The notes: generated by a model from the sequence alone, not told the origin. Shown: positions 42,170-53,519, numbered from the stretch's first letter. The stretch: DNA of 64,000 bases from Macrotis lagotis (GCF_037893015.1 NC_133659.1:15452861-15516860); one strand, 5' to 3'. Numbers and translations: made by a program.

Positions 42170-42900
42170 TAATGGGTCTTTTGGTGCCGCAGTCAAAAGT
42201 AGAAACACGGGTTGTGACTGATAACTGAGGGAGGAGAAGAGACAGTAATCTGGGAAAGGAGAAAACCACTTTAATGAACTACAAACAGGTATTCTCTGCC
42301 ACAAGAAATAACAACTCCCCTTATGAGGAAAGGATGCAACATCCCCCAGGGTGCACTCTGTTTATAAATCAAGGTTTCCCCCAACACATCCAAATCTGAC
42401 CTCCAAAGGAAGTGATCAGATTATATGAAAGGTCAGTGAATGTAAAATGCTGTCCCAAATGCAATGGGATCATTTTTAATCTTCTTCATTGCCTAAAAAC
42501 ACAGAAGAAAGAAAATAGATTTAATTCAAAGCCAATGAGATAATCTGGTAGCACTGTTGGAACAGGAGATTTGTTTTATTCTTCATATATGACATCACAA
42601 TCAGCTAGCTGAGATGTTTCTGGAAGGAACATCTTCTCTGAATGCTTTATGGAAAGTCAGGTCTGGGGATGGGTAGAAAGGGAACCCTACCTAGAAAGAT
42701 TTGTAAAGTCGTACTGATAAATAAAAAAGATCCCTGCCTCCCACCCACTTTTTTTTCTGTTCATAAGCTATTTGCTTTGCTTCCATTCTCTTCTGACTCA
42801 AACAGATCTGGTCCTGGAGATTCTAGTGCCAGATGCAAGGATCACAAAGTGGATTGGGGTGGGGGTGGGAGACAGAGATGTAGGACCCTAAAATACATGG
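42170..42900. other. Unassigned sequence
   Basis: No transposon recognised. A 104-codon frame at 42642-42956 runs into the SINE at 42914, so it is not a gene. Confidence 0.3.
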
Positions 42901-42913
42901 CCTCTCTCATGGA

Positions 42914-43235
42914 GATGATGATGATGTTTTCCCTTTGTTCTCAAAGAGGACCATGACATCATGAGGTGATGCCATGACAAGCACATGAATTGGATTTGAG
43001 TCAGGGGGGCTGAGCTAAGTCACCAGCCTCACTTTCTCCTCCAAAATTATTTGAGTCCAATGGCCAGATAGGAATCAAGATGACTGAAGATATCACTGTA
43101 TGTGAGGTAGTCAGGGTAAAGTGACTTGTCCAAGGTCACAAAGACAGTAAATGTCAAGTATCTGAAGTTGGATCTGAATGCACATCCTCCTGACTCCAAG
43201 GCTAGTGCTCTATCCACTGTGCCACCTAACTACCC
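42914..43235 (-). mobile_element. RTE-tailed SINE, full length
   Basis: Starts with GATGATGATGATG (tail), then 'tctcaaagaggaccatgaca', 'tgccatgacaagcacatgaa', 'ccaatggccagataggaatc', 'gacttgtccaaggtcacaaa', 'gccacctaactaccc'. Antisense. Confidence 0.88.
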
Positions 43236-43324
43236 TTCTCTTGGAGAGGTCAGTCCAGGAATGTTCCAAAGTGGGGTAGGCAGAGATTTCAGGACATTGG
43301 ATTATCATGAGAAGAGACCCCCCC

Positions 43325-43530
43325 CCAGAAAAACTTTGATTGAGTGGAATGAACAATGATTCTATAGTTGAAAACCTGATTTCAAATCCTGATCCTTCCA
43401 TTTCTTACCTATATGAACTTAGACAAGTCACTTGAATCCTTTGGGTCTATTTTCTCTCTGCAAAATGAAGAAGTTGGACTCTATGTCCTCTGAGATTCCT
43501 TCAGCTTCTGTATTTCTTAGCTATGAACTA
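43325..43530 (+). mobile_element. MIR/THER-family SINE
   Basis: 'aacctgatttcaaatcctga', 'agacaagtcacttgaatcct', 'ctctgcaaaatgaagaagtt', 'tcctctgagattccttcagc'. Sense. Confidence 0.7.
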
Positions 43531-43804
43531 GGAGTTAAGGCCTTCAGGGATGCTATTGGAGAGGCCAACAGACCGGGGAAGGCCACTACCAAAGAGGAGA
43601 AGAAAGCTGGGCAAGATGGCACCCATTTAATAGCTCCCTATTTAAAATATTAAGTTTTGCTAAGTTCCAGATCCCATTTTTTTCTGCCCATTGAAGGAGT
43701 ATTATTTCAGTATACTCTAAATTTCAGTATGCCAGGCTAAACCCTACTCCAAATTCCAAACTATGGCTCCAAATTTAAACACAAGATTTATCTTGTGTGG
43801 GTGT

Positions 43805-44120
43805 ATTGGTCTGTCAAACATGTATTAAACACCTTTTATGTACCAAATACTGCTAAAGGGTTAGAGGTACAAAGAAATGCAAAAGACAGTACCTTATCTC
43901 AAAAAGTTCACAGAAAGATGCAACATGAAAACAGCTATGGACCAGCAAACTGTAGAGAGGATAAACTGGAAAGATTGAACAGAGGGAAGAATTAAAGGGA
44001 AAACTCCCTGTTAAAAATAGGATTGTAGAGGGACTTGAGGGAAACTAGGGAATCTGGAAAGCAGAGATGAGAAGGAAGAACATTCCAGATATGGAGGCCA
44101 ACCAGGGATGATGGCTAGAA
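43805..44120 (-). mobile_element. L2 3' region
   Basis: 'catgtattaaacacctttta', 'tgtaccaaatactgctaaag', 'aaaagacagtaccttatctc', 'gaagaacattccagatatgg'. Antisense. Confidence 0.78.
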
Positions 44121-44149
44121 TAGAAGACCAACCAGTATGGATCTGTCCC

Positions 44150-44690
44150 CATCTAAGTGCTGCTCTAAGTATTCTTGTATCTATGGATACAAGATATGCT
44201 CATTAACGTCCTTGGGGTACATGCCTAAAAACAGTATCGGTGGATCAAAGTAGACAAATAGTTTAGTGACTTTGGGGGTAAGGTATAATTCCAAATTGTT
44301 TTTCCAGGATGATTAAACCAATTCAAAATCCCCCAATGGTGTATTAATGTGTTTTTTCCTTCCACAACATTTTCAATAATTGCTATTTTCCTTTTTTTCA
44401 TCATCTTTGCCATTTTAAGGGTAATAAGGTTGAACCTCTTGGTTCTTTTCATTTCAATTTCTCTTACTGCTGGTGACTTAGAGAATCATTTTCATTTGAA
44501 AGCTTCGTTTTTGTGTTCTTTGAATATTTAGTGATTGAATACAGTTTCTTGTTCTTAGATACTAAGGGCAGTTCCCTCTTTAGCTTATATATCAATCCTT
44601 TTTCAAAGAAAGTTTCTGTGAAGATTTTTTTTACAAATTGTTTCCTTTTTTATTCTAACTTCACTAATACACATTTTAAGAGAAAGGGTC
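44150..44690 (-). mobile_element. Marsupial L1 ORF2 3' end, antisense
   Basis: 'ccttggggtacatgcctaaa', 'cagtatcggtggatcaaagt', 'ccaaattgtttttccaggat', 'cccccaatggtgtattaatg', 'ctgctggtgacttagagaat', 'tgtgttctttgaatatttag'. This is the antisense form of the ORF2 end seen in many mammalian L1 copies. Confidence 0.82.
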
Positions 44691-44944
44691 TGATCTACCT
44701 TATGCAATGAAGCTCTGTTGCTCACTGTCCTGTCCCACTGGGGAGGAATAAGGAATACCTAAAAAGCCATCTAGGAAGATTTAACCTTGACAGAAACTGG
44801 CCCAGGAGTAGATAACTGCGGCTTCAGGTGCTGTTAAGTCCCGATCATACCTGGGTACCCTCTTTTACCTTTCCTTTTTTCCCCTATACCATCTCCTCTT
44901 CTATTTCCCCTATATTCTCTCATCCTCTTCCCTTATTTTCCTTT

Positions 44945-45112
44945 TAAAAATCTTTTTAAAAAAATTTTATTTACTTAAGGCAATAGGGTCAAGTGACTTG
45001 CCCAAGGTCACACAGCTGGGCAATTATTAAATGTCTGAGACTGGATTTGAACTCCAGTCCTTCTACCTCCAGGTTCAGTGCTCTATCCACTGTGCCATCT
45101 CACCATAGCAAA
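44945..45112 (-). mobile_element. WSINE1-like SINE
   Basis: 'ttaaggcaatagggtcaagt', 'gacttgcccaaggtcacaca', 'gtgctctatccactgtgcca'. Antisense, with a worn T-rich tail at 44945-44975. Confidence 0.82.
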
Positions 45113-45209
45113 TTCCAGAGCATTGTCAATGATCCGTCAGTTCTTGCCCAATATTCTGGGCATACTGCACTTCTTAATAAATAAACCATATAGTTTACGA
45201 TTTCTTCTA

Positions 45210-45400
45210 CAAATCTTTTTATTGAGTCACATGGTGGACAAATGACCTGCCCAAAATCACACAGGTAGTAAGGGAGAATGCAGTAGTGCAAATGATTCAT
45301 CTGTTTCAATTCCAGAATTTATTTTACTTCAATTTGTCACTCATCTTTTAAGAAAAGAAATGAGACCCAGAGATAAAATACCTTACCCAAAGTCAGGTGC
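45210..45400 (-). mobile_element. MIR debris
   Basis: 'gacctgcccaaaatcacaca' (45243) and 'agaaatgagacccagagata' (45357) are antisense MIR phrases separated by unassigned bases. Confidence 0.45.
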
Positions 45401-45629
45401 TTCCTTCCAAAAAGAATTTCCATTCCATTTCCCTTCTCTCCATTTATCCCAGTCACACTCATACTTCTTATGATTCAGTTCAAATCTCTGTTCCCACCCA
45501 CCACCAGTCAGCAATATTTGAAAGACTGAAGAAAATGAGATAGGATGATTCAGGCTCTTTTTCAATGGTTGGTCAGTTCTTGGCATTATTTCTTGCTTAT
45601 ATCCACACTTCCTTTTCTACTTCATTTGA

Positions 45630-45780
45630 AGTATCAGACATATGGAATATTTTCCTCAGATTTGGGTACTAAAGTTTAAGAAGGACATAGATAGCTGAAG
45701 ACTGCCCAGAGGAGGACAATCAAGAGAGTGAATCATATCTATTTGAATTATGTTGATGGAATAGTACAGTGGATAAGAGT
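45630..45780 (+). mobile_element. L3/CR1 fragment
   Basis: 'ggtactaaagtttaagaagg', 'acatagatagctgaagactg', 'cccagaggaggacaatcaag'. Sense L3-type. Confidence 0.55.
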
Positions 45781-45784
45781 GATG

Positions 45785-46519
45785 GACCTGCATTTTCCAG
45801 TTGATAAATGGCCAAAGGATATGAGCAAGTAGTTTTTAGATAAAGAAATAAAAACTATCTATAGTCATGTGAAAAAAGTTCTAAATCATTATTGATTAGA
45901 GAAATGTAAATTGAAACATCACTGAGGTACCAGCAGAAAATGAAAATGATCATTGTTGGAAAGGATGTGAGAAAGCTGGGACACTAATGCACTGTTGGTG
46001 GAGTTGTGAACTGATTCAACCTTTCTGGACAACAATTGGAACTCTGCCCAAAGGGCTATTAAACTTGCATCCCCTTTGATCCAGTCTTATCACTGCTAGG
46101 TCTGTATCCCAAAGAAATTTTTTTAAAAAAAAAGAATAAAAGGAAAAGGATCTATTTGTATAAAAATATTTATATAAGTTTTTTTGCGTTGGCAAAGAAT
46201 TAGATATTGAGATGATGTCCATCAATTGGGGGATGACTGAAAAATAGTGGTATATGATTGTGATGGAATATCATTATGCTATAAGAAATGACAACCAGGA
46301 TGATTTAAGGAAAAAAAAAACTGGAAAGACTTAAATGAACTGATTCAGACTGAAATAAGCAGAACCTGGAGAATATTGTACCAAGATCTCCTCCCATTGT
46401 CCAGAGGCTTCTCCAATTATTCTAATTCATTTCTGGCTACTGGATCCAGATTTTACGATGAACAGTAGTAAAGGACTTAGCTGCTCTTAGCAATACAATG
46501 ATCCAAGCCAATTCCCAAG
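45785..46519 (+). mobile_element. Marsupial L1 ORF2 end and 3' UTR, sense, interrupted
   Basis: 'ttgataaatggccaaaggat', 'gaaatgtaaattgaaacatc', 'tgcactgttggtggagttgt', 'catcaattgggggatgactg', 'aagcagaacctggagaatat', then after a 70 bp foreign piece 'aaaggacttagctgctctta', 'caatgatccaagccaattcc'. It continues after the SINE at 46666. Confidence 0.85.
46383..46452 (+). mobile_element. RTE-tailed SINE middle-arm fragment inside L1
   Basis: 'gtccagaggcttctccaatt', 'attctaattcatttctggct', 'actggatccaga' aligns with the RTE-tailed SINE middle arm (for example 14412-14462). It sits between L1 segments with neither SINE head nor tail. Confidence 0.6.
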
Positions 46520-46665
46520 ATTCTTTTTTTGGCAAGGCAGTGGAGTTACATGATTTGCCCAAGATCACATAGGTAATTGTTAAGTGTCTGAGCTTGGATT
46601 TGAGCTGAGGTCCTCCTGACTCCAGGGGTGGGGCTCTTCAACTGCACCACTCAGCTGCCCCTGCC
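46520..46665 (-). mobile_element. WSINE1-like SINE inserted in L1
   Basis: 'ggcaaggcagtggagttaca', 'tgatttgcccaagatcacat', 'cctgactccaggggtggggc', 'actcagctgcccc'. Antisense. Flanks 'cccaagattc' and 'gccaaggactc' may be a worn target duplication. Confidence 0.84.
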
Positions 46666-46895
46666 AAGGACTCCTGATGAAAAATGCTGCCCACTTCTGG
46701 AGGAAGAGGTGATGGTATTTAAATAAAGACCGGACAAAAAGAAGACTCAACTTAATATGAGTATATGGAAGGATAGAGGTAAAAGAGAAATTAAATTTAT
46801 TCTGTTTTGTTCCAGAGTGACAGAAAGGAATATGTACATTTGATGGCAGGAAATAGTTCCCAACAATAAGAGCTGTTGTCAGGAATATTTCTGTC
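46666..46895 (+). mobile_element. Marsupial L1 3' UTR, right of SINE
   Basis: 'actcctgatgaaaaatgctg', 'cccacttctggaggaagagg' continues the L1 3' UTR of 45785-46519. Confidence 0.65.
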
Positions 46896-46899
46896 ATTT

Positions 46900-47104
46900 T
46901 TTTCAGTTGTATTTGGCTCTCCCTGACCCCATAGGATCTTCTTGGAAAACATATGGGAATAGTTTGCCATTTCCTTCTCCAGCATGAGGAAATTGAGGCA
47001 AATGGAGTTAAATGACTTGCCCAAGGTCACGGAACTAATAAGTGTTGAGGTCAGATTTGAACTTAGGAAAATGAGTTCTCCTCACTCCAGGCTTGGTGCT
47101 CTCA
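46900..47104 (-). mobile_element. Marsupial tRNA-SINE, long 3' arm type
   Basis: 'tttggctctccctgacccca', 'taggatcttcttggaaaaca', 'gcatgaggaaattgaggcaa', 'gacttgcccaaggtcacgga', 'actccaggcttggtgctctc'. Antisense. Confidence 0.8.
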
Positions 47105-47434
47105 ATAAGAGCTGTCCAAGGTGGAATGTGCTTTACCTCTTTGGAGGTCTTCAGTTGGGGATTGTATCATTCCTTTTGCCACTGAGCTCCTTTCTAACTT
47201 AAAATTCAATGATTCTATGGAAGCCTTCCATGATGGTTCAGTCCCATTCTGACATTTCTTTCTTGGTTTTGTAACCTGTCCTGTACAATCTATCACTTGG
47301 TTTTTATATAATGATAATAAGTCAAGTGGACATCACTGGGAATCTTCCTGCAGAGACTGGCCAACCTCTTGTTGGTTATGCTATTGGGGGAACTGTCTTT
47401 GTATTCATGTTGCTCACAGCAACAGAGATATCTG

Positions 47435-47530
47435 TAAAGTTAGGGAACCCAAGACCCAGGGAAGCTATAGAGGTGACCAAGTTCACCCAGAACTGAGATT
47501 CAACATTGGTCTTTATGCTTCCAGATACAG
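47435..47530 (-). mobile_element. MIR fragment
   Basis: 'aacccaagacccagggaagc', 'caagttcacccagaactgag'. Antisense, weak. Confidence 0.4.
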
Positions 47531-47569
47531 GACCTTTGCCCTTTGTCATGCTGTCCAGCAAACCAGGAC

Positions 47570-47735
47570 ATGATAAATGTCTGACTTTGAAATTAGAAAA
47601 CCAGTATTCAAAACTTGCCTCTGACACTGCCTGTATTTAACAATGGGCAAATCATTTTGACTGTTTGGGGTCTATAGATTTTGGAGTTGGGCAAGATTCT
47701 GCTAAGGTCCATCCCAATTCTTAATTTATGCTGCT
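47570..47735 (+). mobile_element. MIR/THER-family SINE, diverged
   Basis: 'accagtattcaaaacttgcc', 'aacaatgggcaaatcatttt', 'gctaaggtccatcccaattc'. Sense. Confidence 0.55.
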
Positions 47736-47739
47736 GCAG

Positions 47740-47900
47740 AATCAATCATTACACATTGTTTAGTGCTCACTTTTTGTAAGACATCAAAGGTGCAAGGACA
47801 AAAGGAAAATGGTCCCTGTCCTGAAGGATCTTATGTTCTAAAAGTGGAGGCAACATACACACATACAAATGGAATGTACAGAAGTTTGGGGAAAGCCACT
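47740..47900 (-). mobile_element. L2 3' end fragment
   Basis: 'aatcaatcattacacattgt', 'ggtccctgtcctgaaggatc', 'ttatgttctaaaagtggagg'. Antisense with tail. Confidence 0.7.
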
Positions 47901-47959
47901 GTGGAGATCAAAAAGGGAGATACACAAACACACACCTATATATCTGTGTGCTTGTATAT

Positions 47960-48640
47960 AAATTAATTTCCAAACAGCACCTGCTTGCTGGGAATTCCTG
48001 AACTGAGAGAAGGAAAAGGACTCTTCCAGTGTATCAGCCTGTCGCACATGAACCTCATTTCCCAGTTCTCTGAGAAACTATGACAGAGAATCATTACCCT
48101 TGAAATGGGTTTGCATAGTATAAAAACAGCAGTGTCTCCTCTCCACTCAATGACTGTGCTAATGATTCTGAGAGTTCTCTGGTAAAAAGGGATGGAGAAT
48201 TTCCACACTGTTCCCTAAAGACAATACTGAACTCCATCCTTGGCAAATGACCCCAACAATGTAACAGGAATACGGCATGGGGTGTTAGGATGGGAAACTC
48301 TAATTGGAATCAATTCATTCTCCATAATCATCCCTGTGGTATTTGAAGCAAATGCAGGTTAATGGTAATGATCTTAATTTTTTGTTAATTAAATTAAGGA
48401 CATAATCTAGCTATTTTTCATCACTGAGATAATAAATGACTTGAGGATGAAACACCTTTGACTGAAGTGAACCCTGAGTCCCAGAATTCCATTGACCTAT
48501 TCTTAATGACCAAAGAGAGGTCAAAAAGTGGTTCATTAGTATCTAGAGACAACAAACATTAACGTATTCTGGCAAAACACAGATAGAAACAATCAAGACC
48601 AGGGTACCGAGAAGAAGCTGATCTAATGTGGATGGTTATT
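47960..48640. promoter_or_regulatory. Repeat-poor block, possible conserved noncoding element
   Basis: No recognised transposon. The AT-rich core 48290-48450 has TAATTG/CAATTC and TTAATTAAATTAA at 48385-48397. Function unknown. Confidence 0.28.
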
Positions 48641-48654
48641 TATTGAGTCTTGGT

Positions 48655-48763
48655 GTAGAGGGCAGCATGGCAAAGGGCAAAGGCCTTCGGATTGGAAGCA
48701 GACCAATGTCGAATCTCACTTCTGGGTGAACTAAGTCACATCATATAACTTCTCTGGATCTTA
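48655..48763 (+). mobile_element. MIR/THER SINE, host of a WSINE1-like insertion
   Basis: 'agggcagcatggcaaagggc', 'ggaagcagaccaatgtcgaa', 'ttctctggatcttagattac'. Sense; it is broken at the target duplication. Confidence 0.55.
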
Positions 48764-48942
48764 GATTACCTAATTCTTTTTTTAGGTTTTTTTCAGGGCA
48801 AATGGGGTTAAGTGGCTTACCCAAGGCCACACAGCTAGGCAATTAATAAGTGTCTGAGGCCATATTTGAACTCAGGTAATCCTGACTCCAGGGCCAGTAC
48901 TCTATCCACTGCACCACCTAGCCGGTCGATTGCCTAATTCTT
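48764..48942 (-). mobile_element. WSINE1-like SINE with target duplication
   Basis: GATTACCTAATTCTT (48764-48778) and GATTGCCTAATTCTT (48928-48942), 14 of 15. Antisense full-length body. Confidence 0.92.
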
Positions 48943-48944
48943 AA

Positions 48945-49660
48945 ATAAATTCTTAAATAAATCCTGTATGCCATAATTTCACATTTATCAATGGACACTA
49001 AAGACCACTCAGCTATGGTCTAGCCCCAGAGTGGCCAGGGCTAGGGAAAGCCTAATGATGACAAGGAAACAGCAGGTCCCTTTTTTTTAGTAACTACCTC
49101 AGAGAGTCTCTCTATTTGGAGGTTATTGAGGGCAAGAATATGACCCAGAGAAGATCCCTAGACATTTGACTCAGATTTTTTCTATCTGTCTCAGACTTTG
49201 CTCCAATATTAATACATCCTACTTACTACTCTGAGGCACTTAAGAGAAGTCGAGAAGTCTTGATCTATCCTGATCTTGAGCCAAGGTTCAAAAATCAGCC
49301 TTGGTCCCACAATTAGCTTCTTGCTTTCCAGTTGTCTCAAACCCATGAAATATCAAACAATTGTACAGAATGGGGCAGGAAAGGTGTGCCCCTTCAGTCT
49401 GACCCAGGTAATATTGAGGGTTCCGACATGAACAGCCAGGAAACTCATCAGCCAAACTAGCTACAAATTTTTCAGCTAAATAAATAATATTTAAAGTTAA
49501 ACCTTTCTCAGAGTGTTCTGCTAATCAAATGAGATAATATAAGCAAAGTGATCTGTGTGTGTGTGAGTGTGTATGTGGGGGGGATAGGGAAGTGTGGGTG
49601 TCAGTGTACAAACACAAACTCATTGGAATATTGGGGACTGGTTCCTTCTTTTAAGCACAC
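48945..49660. other. Unassigned sequence
   Basis: No recognised repeat except a GT-rich tract at 49551-49578. No gene. Confidence 0.3.
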
Positions 49661-49669
49661 AGGACTTAA

Positions 49670-49865
49670 TAATGAGGTATGGGTGAATAGTGTACTAAAC
49701 TTCAGTCAAGAAAATCTAGATTCAGGTTTCATATCAGATATTTTGACTTGTGTGACCCTGGGCAAGTCATTTCATCTTAGGACCTCAATTTCTCCATTCA
49801 AAGGGTTGAGCTCAGTGACATAAAAAAATCCCTTCCAGGTGCAAATCCACGGTTCCATGATATTA
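49670..49865 (+). mobile_element. MIR/THER-family SINE
   Basis: 'aaaatctagattcaggtttc', 'tgtgaccctgggcaagtcat', 'aaatcccttccaggtgcaaa'. Sense. Confidence 0.68.
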
Positions 49866-50024
49866 TCAGATTGAAATTCAGTGATGAAATCACACCAAGC
49901 AAAAGGACACATAAAAAAAACATGATGTGGAAAAGACAGTTCCGAAATTCCAGTTGGACCCAAAGTACAATGAAGATGACAACCTCTTTCTCTCGAGAAA
50001 GGCTTGATCTCTTAATAAAGGAGT

Positions 50025-50400
50025 ATAATTTCAGTCCCTTAGAATCAGAAGAGACCTCAGCTATCCTCCAGCTCAATCTCCTACTCATGAAGGAATCTTT
50101 CCTACAGCATCCCTAATGGCATCAGCATTCATCTTGAGCTCCAGCACATCCAAAGCTGGACAGCTCCTGATGTTCCAAGCAGTATATTCCAATGGCTAAC
50201 AATTCTTAGCTCTTCTTATGTTGACCTGAAATCTGCCCCACTCTGATTTCTATCAAATGGTCTGGGATCCATTTGTCTTCTGGGGTTCCATAGAACAATA
50301 CTCCTTCTTGAATGTGACAGTCCTTTAATACCTGAAAAGAGCTTTCATGGCAGCCCGTTAAGCAACAAGGAGTCGCCAGACTGGACATCACATCACTCTA
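50025..50400 (-). mobile_element. L3/CR1 3' region
   Basis: 'agaatcagaagagacctcag', 'ctatcctccagctcaatctc', 'agcagtatattccaatggct', 'ggggttccatagaacaatac', 'gacagtcctttaatacctga'. Antisense L3, nearly the whole 3' UTR plus ORF end. Confidence 0.72.
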
Positions 50401-50685
50401 GACAATCTTAAGATGAAGTAATGAAGGAGATCCATGAAAGTCAGATGAAAAGACAAGAAGGAGAATGATCTTGCTATCAGAGGATTGGTCTGAAAGAGAT
50501 TTTTCTCCCTTCCCTGCCTATTTATTATTTGTGGGGAAAAAAGATAGTTCTTCATCTATGATATTGTAATGGATTACTGGAGGGAAAAAAAGTTGTGATT
50601 TCCAACTATGGTTAAAAGAACAAAGATAGAAGAATGTCCCCAAAAGGAAGGGAAGCTACTGCCTAGTTTTCAAACTCTAAAACCA
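50401..50685. other. Unassigned sequence
   Basis: No repeat or gene recognised. Confidence 0.3.
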
Positions 50686-50689
50686 TGGC

Positions 50690-51110
50690 AACCAACTAGT
50701 ATATATTAAGCACCTACTACGTATTGGGGATACAGAGAGTGGCAAAAAATAGTTCTTGTTCTCAAGAAAATCATAGTCTAGTGGAGAAGACAACATTGAA
50801 GTTGTTAGGTACAAATAAGATAGATGAGATCAATTGGAGAAGAGTTTTCCAGGAATGGGCTGTCACTAAAAACACTTGGATTCTAGAGATGCAATTCTGA
50901 CTTCAAGGAATCTCAAGGAGGTCCGTGTTAATGAATTTCAGAGTAGATGGAGTAAGGCATTAGAAGACTAGAAAGGTAAGACAGAGAAAGGTTTCAAAGG
51001 GTTTTCAAAGTCAAACCAAAAATTTCACATTTGATCTAGAGATAATGGGGATCCACTGAAGTTTATTGAAAAGGGGATGATACTGTCTAACAAAACACAT
51101 ATGGAGATAG
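50690..51110 (-). mobile_element. L2 3' region, long
   Basis: 'agtatatattaagcacctac', 'tacgtattggggatacagag', 'gttctcaagaaaatcatagt', 'agagaaaggtttcaaagggt', 'gataatggggatccactgaa'. Antisense. Confidence 0.78.
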
Positions 51111-51269
51111 TTTATTATAAAACAAAAATAGTATGAATGGTTTGCTTTTTGTGTTGGGATATTTCAATGAATCTATGACCTCAACAGTTCCTGATATGCT
51201 TATGTCAGTGCAGCACTCAGTCTGTCCATCTCTTTTCTCTTGTTCCAAAACAATAGCTGACTCTCAGAT

Positions 51270-51600
51270 CACTATCAGCTATTAAAGTGCTTTCTACATG
51301 TGTCCTCATTGGTACATTATTATAAACCTGTGATTCAGATATGACATAGATATTATTTCTATGTTCGTTTTCCAGATAAGAAAAATAAGGTTCAGGGATT
51401 TTGTAGACCTGGCCCATGATCATAGGAGCATAGAGTTAGGATTCACAGGAATCTTGAAGGCCAAGGAGTCTTACCCCATAATGGGAAACTGAGGACCAGA
51501 GAGATTAAGTGAGTAACCCAGTATTATATAACTAGTAAAAGAAGCATGATTTGAACCCAAGCTGGAGTGGACTCTAAGGTTCTTTTCACCAGAGTACATA
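51270..51600 (-). mobile_element. Two antisense MIR-type SINEs
   Basis: First: 'aaagtgctttctacatgtgt', 'cgttttccagataagaaaaa'. Second (51430 onward): 'gaatcttgaaggccaaggag', 'atgggaaactgaggaccaga', 'catgatttgaacccaagctg'. Confidence 0.7.
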
Positions 51601-51744
51601 CTGCAATTCATGTGACACCCAGTTTTTAGATGTATGGGGTCTTCACAATAATCTTTATGCCATTTCTCAGACTCCAGTTATCATTTATAATAGGCTCCAT
51701 GATAACCAGACCTTGGTTCTCCAGTGCCCTATGACTCCCAACAA

Positions 51745-51885
51745 ATTCATTCCTCAATCAATGCATCAATAATCATTTATTAATTAAGCAACCAGGGTGT
51801 ACACGGTATTACTAGATGCAGTGAAGATAGATAAAAATGGAATAGAACCCACCCACAAAGGGATCATATTCTATTAGTAGAAGTC
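51745..51885 (-). mobile_element. L2 3' end fragment
   Basis: 'caatcaatgcatcaataatc', 'atttattaattaagcaacca', 'gggatcatattctattag'. Antisense. Confidence 0.68.
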
Positions 51886-51949
51886 ATCCAACAATGAAAA
51901 AGCCTAGACTCTAGTCAAAGGATCCAGGTTCAAATCCTCAGCTTTAGGC

Positions 51950-52170
51950 TCAACTTAAGCCCCAAATTGTACAAGAAACCTCTCCCATTCAATTTTTATC
52001 AAAGGGTCTTCTCTGTGAGATTGCCCTGTTCGTCTTGTTTAGAACATGTTTGCACTTCATTGCTTGTATATTCTCTCCCCCATTAGACTGTGAGCTCAAG
52101 GTCAGGGACTATCTTTTGTTTTTCTTTGCATGGTAAATCAGCACAATGCCAGGCAAGATAATAGGAAAAA
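51950..52170 (+). mobile_element. L2 3' end
   Basis: 'gactgtgagctcaaggtcag', 'ggactatcttttgtttttct', 'cagcacaatgccaggcaaga'. Sense, with the upstream 'ttgcttgtatattctctccc'. Confidence 0.72.
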
Positions 52171-52407
52171 ACCTCTAGCATATTGGGTCCAACTCATGAA
52201 CAAGAATAGGAGCAGATGTATAGTTCAGTCTATACTGATGAATGAAATAATCAATTAGTAAGCCTTAAGTTTCAGAATTTAAGACCAATGACATTTTCAT
52301 GTTAAAGAGAGTAGGATGGACATATTTATTTCAAAGTAAAGATTTAATATCTGCTCATAATTATTTATATAAAAGTATATATGCTCAGATCAGAAAAATT
52401 ATAACAT

Positions 52408-52566
52408 AACATTGTAAAATTATGGGGCAGCTAGGTGGCACAATGTACAGAGTATGTTCCTGGTGTCAGGAGGAACTGAGTTCAAATATGACCTCAGACA
52501 CTTGATACTTAATAGCTGCATAACCTTGGGCAAGTCACTTAAAACCTCCAAAAACATTATAAAATT
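52408..52566 (+). mobile_element. WSINE1-like SINE with target duplication
   Basis: AACATTGTAAAATT (52408-52421) and AACATTATAAAATT (52553-52566), 13 of 14. Body has the full head and a short tail. Confidence 0.9.
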
Positions 52567-52799
52567 GCCACAATATTTTATATTATTTTCATTTTAGTAT
52601 TATAATGTCTGAGGCAAAGAGAACAATGAGAAGTCCATTGGCACAGTTCTGGTGATGTGGATCTGAGCTGGGTTTGGTGGTTATTTGAACAGAGGTTTCC
52701 ACCAGGATCTTCCTTTATCAATGTATGTGCAGGTCACTCTAGGCTCCAGCCTGTGGGGGCAGGATGGAGGAGTCAAAAGGAGCCTATCCTGGTATGGAG

Positions 52800-53030
52800 G
52801 TGAATGAAATATTGGACATGAAAACAGAAAGACTTAAATTCAAATCCATCCTCAGACACTATTTGTGTGATCCAAGGTTAGTGACGTAACCTCTTTTTTC
52901 CTGAGTTTCCTCAACTATTAAGTAGGAATAAAAATAATACAACTTATTTCAGAGAGTTGCTGTAAGGATCAGATGAGATAATATTTAATATTTGTAGAGT
53001 ATTAGCAAACTTTAAAGGACTATATAACAA
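52800..53030 (+). mobile_element. MIR element
   Basis: 'aaattcaaatccatcctcag', 'gtgacgtaacctcttttttc', 'gagagttgctgtaaggatca', 'gatgagataatatttaatat'. Sense. Confidence 0.72.
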
Positions 53031-53369
53031 TCAGCTTATTGATATTATATAAGATCTCATTTTGCCTATTATCTTCTGATTACAATAAAATATTTGATTC
53101 AATAAAATAAAATTCTCCCTTTAGGACTGCTCTTCACAGGCGACAAGGTTTTGCTCATGTATATATTAAGATTATGTAAGATTCTTGATATAGGCAGCCA
53201 AAGGCACAAAGTTACCCAATAACCCTCTGCTTCTGAATATTAACCATGGCATAAAACAAGGAGAGTTCTTTTCGCCAAAAATCTATTACCAGTGATGGCT
53301 TGAATACAATGAGTGGACTAAAAAAAAATCCAGAAATATGCTCAGAGAATAAAGGATGGGATCTATATT
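53031..53369. other. Unassigned sequence
   Basis: AT-rich, no recognised repeat. Confidence 0.3.
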
Positions 53370-53519
53370 AAAAGTGAAGGATTTGCACTGGCCTTGGAGT
53401 CAGGAGTACCTGAGTTCAAATCCGGCCTCAGACACTTAATAATTACCTAGCCGTGTGGCCTTGGGCAAGCCACTTAACCCCATTGCCTTGCAAAAACTAA
53501 AAAAAAAAAAGTGAAGGAT
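53370..53519 (+). mobile_element. WSINE1-like SINE, 5'-truncated, first of a tandem pair
   Basis: Starts within the head at 'gcactggccttggagtcagg' (53383 onward). AAAAGTGAAGGAT lies at 53370-53382 and 53507-53519, so truncation happened during insertion, as in target-primed reverse transcription. Confidence 0.92.

Noticed and set aside
42642..42956. 104-codon frame as a gene
   Set aside because: Its C-terminal part is the tail of an antisense SINE at 42914.
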